Part shown: positions 1-11,900 of the stretch, piece by piece
Position numbering within the stretch: position 1 is the stretch's first letter
Layout of the letters: each line of letters begins with the position of its first letter
Source of the DNA: Ignelater luminosus
Taxonomy: Eukaryota > Arthropoda > Insecta > Coleoptera > Elateridae
Assembly: GCA_011009095.1 (NCBI GenBank)
Contig: VTPC01008209.1
Coordinates: 1-64,000, forward strand
Length of the DNA stretch: 64,000 nucleotides
Direction: 5' to 3'
Notes under the pieces: model-generated
Database searches by the model: none
Told to the model about the DNA's origin: nothing
What the model saw: only the letters and a program-made list of their open reading frames with translations
Position numbers and translations under genes: made by a program

Positions 1-1013
1 TCCATATTATGTTTTGTCTGCTTATATACAAAAAATCAGAAATGCCATTTTTAGTTAAACCTAGTTGTCTAGAGACGATGTGACTTATTGTTATCATTAT
101 TTTGTCTCTGAGATAACATTTCTTAAGGGTATGATTGGAAAATGCCAGTTTGATAAAAGTTTCATTAGTTGTATATGACATTTCATAAGAGCTGGTGTAC
201 TAATGTCCTAATAAAAGTTGGAAACAAACAACATTCATAAAAACTAAAAGTTTAATGTTATCATTATCAGTATTAAAAAGTGAAATACTGTTTAAGTATG
301 TTATTTTTTTATTAATCACATTAGAGGGTTTTTGCTTGTTTTGACAAAGGAATAAGAAAAGATCCTTGCAAATCAACTTTATTAAAAGCATTAAAATAGC
401 AAGTGTTTAAAAAAAAGTATTGAAAGTTATAAATAAGTTTTAAGCAGCTCAGTGTGAGAGAAGTGTTTTGCTACATTCTCAGCAGTGCCTTTCTTGTACA
501 ATTTAAGAAATGGCTAACAAATACATTTTGGATTTTTACCATTAAATATCAACAGGAATCTAAGGGAAAAAACTTTAATTAATGCCATAGGCTAAGTCCC
601 CTCTAGACCTGAAATAGCGCCTTCCCCACAAAATCTTGATCATGCACAAGTCAATTTCCTGAATAAGTATGTATTTCGTGTTTGTACACCTGTACCTCCG
701 ACCCAGGTTTTGGAGCTCAATTACGCCTATGGCATTTGCAAGTAGTATTTCTGTACAAACTTGAGAGCACATGCGTGATATTGAAATGGTTTCTTGCCAC
801 TATAAAAGTATAAACATTAATGTGCTGTAAATTGTTTATTTTCTTCACTGTTACTTTGCGGAACTACATGTTAACAAATTATAAAATTAAAAACACTATT
901 CCACTTATAACCTCAAATTTATTAGCCTGATGCGTTTCGATATTAACATATCAGTATAAATAAACAAGTTGTTATAGTAATCAGCTAACTTGATCCACAG
1001 AACACAACTTGAT
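1..1013. other. Intergenic or upstream DNA, no gene seen
   Basis: AT-rich sequence with no convincing exon. The only structure I see is a 12-bp inverted pair, AATGCCATAGGC at 581-592 and GCCTATGGCATT at 725-736, which could be the ends of a 156-bp miniature element. No target duplication is obvious, so this stays a guess. Short open frames here have no recognisable content. Confidence 0.4.
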
Positions 1014-1021
1014 CCAAGTTC

Positions 1022-1311
1022 CAGGGCCAGATTTACTCTGGTGGAGGCCTCTAGGCAAAATTTGGTGGTGGCTCCCATGTAAGAGCAGAATTTCCTAAAA
1101 AATGCTTTTAAAAATTTGTAAAGGTATACAAAGACAAATCAAAACACATTCCTTAAAAAATCATAATTTTAGTTTAAAAAAAAAAGATTCAAAAATTTGT
1201 TCTTTTCTATCCCTGTTTATTGATCTTTATTCTTTGAAACACAAACATAAAATTTTTTGGTGGAAGCCCCTAGGCACTGCCTCGATTGCCTACACGGTAA
1301 ATCCGGCTCTG
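1022..1311. mobile_element. hAT-type MITE with 8-bp target duplication
   Basis: A 290-bp non-autonomous element. The left end reads CAGGGCCAGATTTAC and the right end, reversed, CAGAGCCGGATTTAC. Perfect 8-bp direct repeats CCAAGTTC flank it at 1014-1021 and 1312-1319, the size expected of hAT transposases. Further inside, both ends carry related GGAGGCC/CCTAGGCA blocks. The interior is A/T-rich filler; a 109-codon open frame across it has no transposase features. Confidence 0.85.
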
Positions 1312-1383
1312 CCAAGTTCCAACCAAAATTACGATTTTCATTCTTCATCCAACACTTGCAGCAACGGCCAATCCGCTCATTTA

Positions 1384-1795
1384 TTAAAGATACTTTGCGT
1401 TTGCAATTTTGAAACTTTCCAAAAAATCTAGTTTATGTTTATTATTGCAAAAATTTAAAAATGTAATGTGGTTGTTTGTGGTTATAGGCTGATTGTGTTC
1501 TAATAGGTGTTTGGCACAACTGGACTTTTCTGGGTATTTGCGTTTGTAACATCGCACGTGTTTTTTGTATCTAACATCAAAAATTCTATGTGTTTGACCA
1601 ATGTACATAGAGTTACTGAACGAGTAGTTTATTTTGTACATTCTGATTTCATGATATCGTGTGTAGTGTCTTTAGCATTTGATAAAGTTCTTAATATGTT
1701 GGTGTTGGTTTTGAATGTTACTTTGTGTCGGTCTGTTTTGTTTAAAACCGTAGAAATCTTTTCTGAAAGTGTTCCAATGTATGGTATGGATACTG
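1384..1795 (-). pseudogene. Penelope-like element remnant, GIY-YIG endonuclease end
   Basis: On the minus strand, 1641-1384 encodes a piece with SMYIGQTHRIFDVRYKKHV followed by an SSCAKHLLEHNQ block. This is the usual layout of the GIY-YIG endonuclease C-terminal to the reverse transcriptase in Penelope-like retroelements. Upstream in a shifted frame (about 1795-1642) is the linker, beginning IPYIGTLSEKISTVLNK, which in this family precedes the nuclease. The two parts are separated by a frameshift and a stop, and no reverse transcriptase remains nearby, so the copy is dead and 5'-truncated. Confidence 0.7.
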
Positions 1796-2049
1796 GTTAC
1801 TTAGATCAAAAGTAACTAATTGATGGGCAAAAAAGACAACGCCACCTCAATATTGTTAGTTAAATTAAAAAAAACTATGAAAATCAACCTCAATTATTTA
1901 ATTTGTTGAGTACAAACAGAAATAATGATAACCTTAGCATAATCTATAAACAAAATAATAAAACAATAGAGTTATAAAAAAAACTGATTAAACCAATTGA
2001 TTTCTAATAAGGTGAGTATTGTTTCCTCTTACATCTCCTCTTCATTCTC

Positions 2050-2290
2050 CTTATCAGGTTTTGAATGAATTTATGTGGGATATTCTCTCATTCTTCTCCA
2101 AGAGTCGTTCGCAGTTCTTTCAGTGTGATAGGAAATGATCGATTCCTAACATGTCTTCCAAGCTCATCCCATGCGTGTTCAATAGTATTCAAGTCTGGGC
2201 TTAGGGAAGGTCCATAACACTAATTCCGTCAGTAAGAAGATAGTTCGTCACAACCCTTAAAGTATGTGGCCGAGCATTGACAAGTTGCTA
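2050..2290 (-). pseudogene. Tc1-type (DD34E) transposase remnant
   Basis: Minus-strand translation gives NARPHTLRVVTNYLLTDGIS, then after a one-base shift SLSPDLNTIEHAWDELGRHV. These are the second-Asp and Glu blocks of Tc1 transposases, spaced as DD34E. The Asp expected just before NARPH reads as Val here. The frame is broken by the shift and by a stop after TTLGEE. Only the C-terminal third is visible and no terminal repeats were found, so it is an old fragment. Confidence 0.75.
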
Positions 2291-2299
2291 CTAAACACC

Positions 2300-5200
2300 T
2301 TATGTGTAGCCTGATTCTTTTGCTTGCCAGTAGTTTACATTGTGGTGGTAGCTGTATGGATTGTAATATATGTACTAATTCAAGAAGATTTGATTCCCTA
2401 AATAATTTTTAATTCTTTAAATTACAATCCAATGCTACGCTTATGTTTGGAACCATATTTTTGTATCAAGTTTTAAATGATCTCAGTTACAGATGTCTAT
2501 ATCATAATCACAGTTAGGGAAGCAATGGCTTTAGGAACTTTAAGAAGCTCCTATTCAGCCTGGTATGGTTTGAGTAGTTGGAACTGATACACATCTTGTT
2601 ACTTGGCGAGGTGGAACTGGTATGGTGATGGTTGCGGTAGCGGCAAAAGACGCATCTGAGCGGTGAGGGCTTTTGGAGTTGGTGCTTGATGCTGGAGATA
2701 GGAGGTGTTTGTGGCAACACTGGAGAGATTAAACTGACATGAGATGATGTGGTCATGACCTGCCTAAAACTTAGGGACGCAAGCCGATCCGAATGGAGTT
2801 GGGAAACGTCTGCAGTTGGCCTACAGTTCAAATCCCGACACGATGTGGTGGCAGACCAACTAGATTGGAGTGGCTACCGCAGTTGTTGACTCATGTCAAT
2901 GAGAGATGCGTAAAGTTCATTTTATTTCGTTTTTTCAAATTGATTGAATTTTCTTAGATAGATTAATTCTAGTTTTAAATTTTCAGCTTAATATTCGTTG
3001 TGATCTTGAAAATAATTTTTCATTTATCTTTACGTATGGTAGAATTATCTGTTTGTCAAAAATAAATTCTTGGCGATGCCAGTCATGTTGGTGTCACTTT
3101 TCCACCAACAACTGCATAATAAATTTATTTGAAAGTGCATCAATCTAGTTACGAGTCTGCTAGTTATCATTTTTGCTATTACTTACAGAAATGTTTTCAA
3201 TTAGGTAAATATTGTTGTTTTGACTGTTCAATTATTTGTTAATGTAGGTACAAGAATTAAAAGCAACAGTTGGTCTCTTTAAGTCATAGTTTCGGTTTTA
3301 ATTAGTCTGTGATCAAGACTTTATTGATTGATGTTTTATGAATTATTATGTTTGTAGTGTACGAAAATCCTTTTGTCAAAAACTTGTCCTAGCTAAGTTA
3401 TTTAAATCCTTCACCTACTAAACGTTTACCTTTTTTCTAACAAGTGAAAGTGCAACTTTTGCATAAACATGAGAGTATCAAAAATACTAAGGTATAATGC
3501 TGATATAGCGTAATGCTAATAAGAAAAAAGAACCTGATGATGCAAGATATCAGAAAAGTTGTCTTACGATATTTTACAGACTAGGATAGACTTCAAATAA
3601 GCAAGTTGTCGTCAAAAATCGAAAACCTGTTTTTAGTTTTTTTCCGATTTTCGAAAACTCAAATGAAGTAATTTACTATGATATTCTTCATGAAAATTAC
3701 ACAATTTGGTATTGGTTCTAATTAACAAACTTTGTATTTCTTGTTAGTTCTCGCTGTTTTTGAGATGTTAAGCCTCAAAAACCGGGTAATATGTATAGTG
3801 TATCTGTAAAGTAATTAGTTTAAGAAATAAGTTTTTTAAAATCATATTTTTCTCAACTACTGTTTATAATATCTTAGCTGTTTATGAATCATCAAGAAGC
3901 ATTTTCATTATTCTTAATAGAATTCCTCGTTTGCAGAATTTATGAATATAAAAATAAAATCCTAGCAAAAATCGATGTCTATGCATGCAAATAAAAGTGA
4001 TTCATCGACTTGTTACACAGTAACAAGTATTTCCTGTGTAAAGCAGGCGATGTAGGTGTTTAGTAGATATTGAGTTTCCTGCACTGTTTTTTTCGCAATG
4101 AGGACCTTTAAATTACAATTTTATGCATCATAACAAAATGTGTGCTTTTCCTCAATATTTAATTTTATCCTTTAGACATAAATTCACAATAAAACCCTAT
4201 TACACAACCAAACACGCAACTACTATAATTAAAAAGATACGCCTGTAATATATGCAACTTGGAAAACAACAGAGTGATAGGCAACACAATTGTCTTTGTA
4301 CACGCGGCAGACAAATAAATCGCGTTATAATTTTTAGTTGCGTCCAGCAAATTACTAGTAACAACTTAGACATTTGTTTAAGCGTATTTCCTGTATCGTA
4401 ACATAGGCCAACGGTGCAAAACAATCACGAAAGGAAGACACAGTTTTCTATCCGCAGCCGAAGCGAAATTAGATCAAAACACTTTTTTATTATTCCGACA
4501 TGTAATATCTAATATTCGCCGTTCGAAAGCGAAAGTGATTCGACGTTTTTAAAAATAACACTCCAATATGGGTTTTAGTTTTTCGTGACGATGGGTAAGT
4601 GAAAGTTGTTTTTAGATTTTTAAAAATCTAAAATCAGAATTATGTAATTTTAAATTAAGCGCCAAATTCGATTTTTTCCAAATGGAAATTTTTAGTGTTT
4701 CTATTTCGTGGATTAGTTCTAAGAACAACGTGGAGTTTGTTTAAATATTGATAACGATTACAGGTAGTTAATACCATACAAAAAAATGTACACAAATAAG
4801 TTTTGATTGTGATCGAGATAATCATAAATATTTCTCCTAACTAGGGCGCACGCGAAAAGGGAAACAAGGGGGGATTTTCAAGGAAATCTTACTTAGTGAA
4901 AATATTATGTTAGAACGGGTTTTAGCGATAGATAACTTTAGAAAATAATTAAAAGAGACACGTTATTGATTTCAGACTGTTGCACAAACTTTATTGAACA
5001 CGGTTTTATTATTACTTTTATTGACATTTACTTGATATATAAGGTTTCGCCTTGAGAATGAATGTTTGACTAAAACTCGGACCCTAGTATTAAATAATTT
5101 TATTATTTCCTTGTTGCCATTCAAGTTGTTTACTGTTTTAACGGTACAAAAATGAATGTTTTTATGTAACACCAAATAAAAAAGGTGAACAGTAGTCTTG

Positions 5201-5870
5201 TTTCGTGTTTTATTAGCATTTGCAAAAGTGTCACTGGAGCGGTGTCTTACAGGTATTTTTGTATTGGAGTGTCTTTATTTTTCCCAAAAATTAAACCGGA
5301 AAAAATACAAGTGCAAAATGCGTGAAGACATAATTTTCCTAAGGAACCATTCGTATAAGTGCATTAAGTGTAACGAAGCGTGAATCGTTTGCTTGCAACC
5401 AAAAGTCATGGCAAGAGCAATAAACTTCAGAAACAGTTACGACAGAAAACTATTTATATAAACTTATATTGCAGCTAATTAAAAATGAAATTATTCCTTG
5501 TTTACTTTGACGGATATTAATTAAGCAAAACAAAGGGAAATTGTAACATCGTTTTTATTGTATACATACCAATAATTAAAATTCTTGAGGGAAAGGAAAG
5601 GGAGAGTGAATTCCAAATAAATGTTATAATTATATAGTTTTAGAATTTATAACAACTAATCAATTCACTCTTGGGCTTTCACGTTTATTTCAAATTTTCA
5701 AGCACGGTGGGTTTTTATTTTAGTACCGATTCTGGCGGTTAGTTGTAATAATAGATCATAACACAAAGTGCAATAGTGCAATAAAAACTTAAGTTATCCC
5801 AGTAGTTGCGTGTCATTTAAAATTACGTGTGGTGTTTTGACATACACTGACTGCATCGTGCGATAAAATT
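2300..5870. other. Non-coding upstream DNA, nothing recognised
   Basis: About 3.6 kb with no recognised exon. A moderately GC-rich stretch at 2500-2890 has an open frame on the minus strand (2831-2514) whose composition (Ser/His/Pro-rich) matches nothing I know; it may be decayed repeat. The 5' non-coding exon(s) of the gene starting at 5911 probably lie here, because a good splice acceptor stands just before that ATG, but I cannot place them. Confidence 0.4.
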
Positions 5871-5910
5871 TATTTTTTAACTTTTAGTTACAATTTTCCA
5901 CCCAACCTAA
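5871..5910 (+). promoter_or_regulatory. Probable 5'UTR splice acceptor before the ATG exon
   Basis: A T-rich tract ending in AACTTTTAG at 5880-5887 lies 23 bases upstream of the ATG at 5911. It looks like a normal 3' splice site, which suggests that the first coding exon is not the first exon and that the promoter lies further upstream. No RNA evidence is available. Confidence 0.45.
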
Positions 5911-8900
5911 ATGAGTGGCGACGTGTGTAAACTCCATCCAACGGCGAAACGTCAAACGACGCAGCCACTTTCGCCACTATCGCGTATTCCCATATCATCC
6001 CCATCGCCGCTCCGAAGATGGGGCAGTTTAAGGGCTCGTGGCGAAGGTGACAACCTACCCTCGAATAAAACACCGAAAACCAGTCCGGATTCGAATCATC
6101 ATCGCGGCACTTTCACAAAGGGCCTCCAGAGGGGCTACTCGTTCATGGAAAGAGGCGAAAAGCGGAGGGGTGCGCATGGAGTGCGCCCCTCTGCAACAGC
6201 GGCTCCGAGGCCGCACACCGCCACCACGGAGCCCCGCAACACGGGGGCCCTTACAAGGGCCGTTGGCGGCGGTGCCCCTCAAACACCCACTCGCAATAGG
6301 AGTTTGGTGAGTAGAAATTTCGATTTTTAAAGAGAGTGCGGATTTTCGCGCTCCATTGTCAATGTTTTATTGATTTCGCAAAGTACACCTTGAGGGTTGA
6401 TTTTCTCGCAGTGTGCGGGTGGAGAATTGAAAGAGGTCGCCGGCTTCATTGTCTGAATTGTTTCCTTTTTTCCTAAGTGGGATGTGTGTCATTTGATTGA
6501 TTATCTGCCCTCGTTTATTAATAAAGTATGCGTGTCATTATAATTTTATGTAACACCGCGGTCAGTAGTACCGGTTGTTAATTTAATATTAATAAGCACG
6601 AAGCGATTAATTGATCATCTATGACGGGAAGACCATAATCAGGAAATAACGTCTATTGTTATCTAGATCCGTTTAAATTAAAATAATGTCCGATTAATGA
6701 TTCATTCAATGGCTTAATAATTCAGTAATTCCTTAGAAGCCAATATAATGCAAAATAATATTATGTAAAAAAAAATTGGTTGAAGCACAAAAGTGTTGGT
6801 ATCGTATTGCATGAAGGAAGGAAAATATACTATCAACTGAAAGCTTCTTAACAATAAATTGGTTATAACCGTTATAACTGAAACAATGGCTACTATAATT
6901 AAAATTGAAATAATGCCACCCACAAATAAATAAAAATTCTTTTAAATACAATTGTTGTAATTTACAACAAAGAATGGCTGGTATTCAGGAATATCTCCTA
7001 ATGACATACTTATGTAGCCATCTTAAATTTTAATCATGCACTAATAGCTACTAAAATCATTCCTAAATACTACAATGTCTACAAAGTCTATTTTCAAAAT
7101 AATTAGTTCGAATAATTTTTAGTCGCTGTCCCTATCAAATACTCGAGGAACTTCGCCGAAATCTCCATTAGCAGTGGTAGGTATTCCGAAGACGCCTCCA
7201 TCATCTCCAGATACTCGTCATCAGCAATACAGGGATTGGGATTTAGATAGTGTGACCAGCACAACAAGTGGCCTAAGCGTGGCTTCCTGTGATCACGCTA
7301 GTGTGGCTCACAATGGTACTACATTTTCAGGGAGAAGTAAAAGGTGAGTTTTAAGTTAGGTATGATTTTATATATTATGATCAAAGAAAAAAATTCAATT
7401 CTTATAGTTTGCAATTTCAAAATAACATTCATTTTTTTAAAAAAATCTATTTGAACAGTAGATAATATCGACTATGAGAAAACATACAAAAGACTGTAAA
7501 GAGATAGATAGGTTAATACACTTTAAGATTTACTAATCTACTACAGAATCCTATGAAGTAACCCTTCAATGTAAAATCCATAATCAATAAAACTAAACAT
7601 TCACAATATTATGTGATCGTAATAATAAAATACCTACAATAGTTTTTAATGAATTTATTTTCTAAATTGAAATCACAAGAAAATTTATTTATTCTGATTG
7701 TTAATACAGGTAATAAAAACAAGAAACAAACTTCCTACATTGTTTGTTTACAATTAGAAAATGAGCCATAAATTAAACGAATTATTTATATAAATGCGCA
7801 AAAGAAAGAACCATTTTTAAGGTTTTTTTAGAAATTGATACTTTCCAGGTTTTTCCTCGAGTGTTTTGCTTTTCTCTCAAAAGTAGATTTTCTCAATAAT
7901 ACACAATCCTGAGAATTGGATACAAGTTTTTCTCATAACTGAAAATGGTTAACGGATAAGAAATCTTTAAGTAAGAAATAAAATATGGATGTAACAGAAT
8001 TCTCTCGCTCCAAAATATTCCTCTTACATTTGAATAATTCAGTACTCTTAACAACTGTTTAAGTTGCTTTTATATATTTTATATTTTCAATAATGGATTT
8101 GCATAAAAAACACTTCAAGAAGGCGAATAACTATGGATTTTCTTATGAAGACCTAGAAAAGTACTTTAATGATTAAAATACAAGTAAACATGTATTATAA
8201 AAATTGCAATAATCTTTTAAGAAAGAAGTTATCCCAACTATTTACTATTTCAGTTTGTTATTAATAGCTGATGACTTACATAATATAACATTGAATGCAA
8301 CGATATAACTGATGATTGATAACCTTTGACTTATTAATTGTAAATCTTAATCCTTATTAAATATCAACTCGTCAGTGTATTAATTGAGCTTATAAGCTAA
8401 TTAAATATAAGCCACATGATAATTAATTTAAAAAGAAGGGCACATTCTAATGGAATGTCAACTTAACATCTTGCAATACTTGCTGTACTTTGTTAACCTT
8501 AAAATTGTATCTTGGAGGTTACCACAATTTTTAGCATTTTATTAAATTCATAAGTATGTTTACCAAAAAATATTGTGCTGAACTGGACCAAAATGATTTT
8601 GTAGACACGCCGGGGGTAGCGGATTCGGCTAGATCCTTGCCTTCTCAGCTAGTATACTCGGGTAATCCGCAAAAATACCACTTTGAGCCCTTGTTAAACA
8701 AATATCTATTTTGTAATAGAATGCATAGTTGGTCATGACTCATGAATTACTCAAACGATTATTATTCAAGCTTTACAGATATGTAATAGGTTGTTATGGA
8801 TTTATAGAAACATTTATTTGCTGAAATCAGTCAAGTTTGACAATAAACTAGGTATTGCAAATTAGATTTCTACCATTTCTACTAAAAAATGACTAAAGCA

Positions 8901-11900
8901 TTTAGACAACTCTTCAAATAAGCAAGATATGAACAAACGTTGGGTAATTGTTCGATATAGCTACCCCTAGGAAAACGCCGTTTTGAGAGCAAGTTTTTGG
9001 TATCAGCAGATAGAGAATTACTCACAGAACACAATTAGGTGGTCGGAGGTAAAGAAAATTAATCCAATCTTGGTGAAACCCACGAAAAACAAACACGATT
9101 TTTAAGCACATCTGAGGTTACGTTGCACGATAGAAACAATGAAGTTGGCAACTAAATCAGCTGCTGTACACTCTACCAACCCCTTACTGCAACATGATCC
9201 GTGTATAAGAATTCCAGTCCAAAGTTGCGGGGGGCCAAAGCGAGGGGGTGGTTAGGTTAGAACCAGTTAAACATTCATTTTTTACGAATTCCTCCCCAAT
9301 CTTGTGGGAGGGGGGGCTGAATGAATCCATTCATACTTGCGCGGGGTCAATGTCCTCCAGGTGATTTAGGGAAATTGGGATGTAGTATTGTCGGTTAGTA
9401 CACTGTCGGGGAGTAGTAGGAAAGTAGCCGCGGTATTATGGTGTCATGGCAGTCGGTGTGCTTGTGAAGTGTCAAATTCGTCGATTTTCGAAGTTTTTGT
9501 AAAAAATTTCTAAGTGTTTGGCATCAGAGAGGCTTTCCGCAAGTGTCTTTTGATTCTCTGAATGGATATACATACATTGGTAAGGTTGAATTTTTACTGT
9601 AGAAGTTAAATCCTAGGGGTAGCTATATCGAACTGTTCATTTTTTGTCAATAGGTGATGATGTTCGAATTTTGTTTTGTGAAGTCATCGCTTTTACCATT
9701 AATCTTTTCATGGCAAATATCCCATTCTCATTTAAACACATAGAATGGTTTGGTTTCTCAACAAATAAAAATACTGCAGGTTGGAGTGTTTTTAATTATA
9801 CCGAAGGCCAGTGTACTTGAAACTAATGATCGACCAGCAGGAAACTTAGGTTCCTACGTTTTTTTAAGAAAATTCATAGTATAAATCTCAGTAACACATT
9901 TGATATTTCACCAATGTATAGTTCAGGTCATTACAAGTCAAAAAGAAAGAGTAACCATTTTGTCTATTCTCAATATTGAAGGAGTTATAGATGTTTTAGT
10001 TGTAGGCCGAAAAGCACAAAAAAAATGCTTTTACTTATCAAAACTTTTTTCCTAAGAATGTGCCCCCCCCCCCCCTGAAGTATGCCTGGAAAACCAAACG
10101 CGACTTTTAGTTGGCCGAAAACAATGGCGGGGAACCTCTAAAACAGTGTCCTTGCTCAAGCTTCTATTCCAGGCACTAAGGTCCAGACGGTTTTCTTAAC
10201 CTGTATTCTCTCCCTTTACCAGAGATGGGGCTGACGGCATGGTCCCTACTGTGTCCCAGGGGGATCGTTATCATTATTAGTGTAGTAGGTTAGTGCAATA
10301 AAACATTTTGATAAGTAAAATTGCGTTTTTACAACTAAAAGCTTTACACCCAAAATGGCCAATCTTTATCTTTGACTTGTAATGACCTAAACTATACATT
10401 GGAGAAATACCAAATGTATGTAAGAGGACACCCTGTATAAACTTGATTAAAATTTCCAGAAATGACATGCAGGATTTTCTTTGAAAATCCATGGGGGTCA
10501 AGATCATTTACTACTGATTAATCCAGTAGTTATAGGACCGGTTGCACAAAAGAAATCAAATCTGTTGTCATTTGATTTCACAATTAATCTATCTGATTGG
10601 TTAAATCTGAAAAATACATTCATCTAATTGGTTAATTGGAAAACTAAATGTAATAACAGATCTGATTTCTTTTGTGCAACAAACAAGCAAGCCTAGCATA
10701 ATAGTAATATTCTAACTAACTTTTCCCATAGTTTGCAGTAAGATAGAATTCAGAATAAAAATATCAGTGACATGCAAATATAGTTAAAATGGTGAAAGCT
10801 TGCCTAACTCTAATCCCTATGAATTATAATGTATGTATACAGTATTGGGATTTCGTAAATTGTAAGACATACGAAGTCGGTTAAATTAGAAAAGATTTGG
10901 CTATTTTGGAGATCAGTTTACTTATGCTTTTGTTTTTTCAAAAAAGTTCACGGCCTACTAGATATTTGCTAAAAACAAAATTATCTTTTTTTTTTTAAAT
11001 AAAAAGCATTTCCCACTTGGTGGCTTTAAACATATGAAAATCATTGATTTTTGTCAGATAAATTACATTTGTTATGTAACAATTGCTAAAACAAAACAAA
11101 AGACAGATAGCATAAAATAAGTAGCTAATGCTCCATAAAAGCGTATTTATTTTGTTTTAGCAATTTTTGCATAATAAATGAATTTCTTTGATAAAACTCC
11201 ACGATTTTGTGTTAGATGTCATGGCACACTATGATGAAAAATGATTTTCACTTCATAACTCAGTAAAACAAAAGAATAGCTATGTCAAACCATGTATCAC
11301 TGAAAAGCATTTAAGAAGTGCAGTTCAGTAATATGGAAATCAAGTAGGCGTTCCATTAGAAAAAAAAAATTGGATTTACGTTTCACCGCCAAAGTAAACC
11401 AAAAGACAATTGCGAAAATAATTTTTTTGTGTTTCAGAGTAAATTCTCTAAAACACCCTCTTTGGTGTTCTTTTCTATCTTTGCTCGTTCCTGAGATATT
11501 TCACTTAAAAAAAATAAGATAAATTCGTTTTTAGCAAATATCTAGTAAGCCGTGAACTTTTTTGAAAAAACAAAAACATAAGTAAACTGATCTCCAAAAT
11601 AGCCAAATCTTTTCTAATTTAACCGACTTCGTATTTCTTACAATTTCCGAAATTCCAATAGTGAGCATTGAAATGTGGACACACTGTATAGGAATTCTAC
11701 AAATTGCACCTTTTGACGTCTCTTAGCGGCAAAACGGTGAACTAAAACTCTATTTGTGAGCATCTACGTAAACTACATGGACATAATTTTCAAACTTCAT
11801 GCCGATATCTAAACCAAGTCCCTATTCCGACGCTCCCTAATCCACGGCTATGGGCCCACACCTTCATCTTTCTCTGTTAAAAATAATGCACGTGTTGCTC

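Noticed and set aside
1102-1431. 109-codon plus-strand frame
   Set aside because: It starts inside the hAT-type MITE and runs over the antisense of the Penelope-like remnant; it is a chance frame.
2514-2831. 105-codon minus-strand frame
   Set aside because: Composition is Ser/His/Pro-rich with no domain or splice context; it probably reflects local GC content rather than a gene.
2823-2840. GTTCAAATCCCG, which resembles a tRNA B box, possibly a tRNA gene or SINE head
   Set aside because: The bases on either side do not pair into a T arm, no A box at the right distance is visible, and no cloverleaf can be drawn.
6038-6310. Alternative frames over the first coding exon of the GRIP-domain gene (both strands)
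   Set aside because: The frame from 5911 ends exactly at a good donor (TTG|gtgagt) and joins in phase to the next exon; the other frames are shadows of a GC-rich exon.
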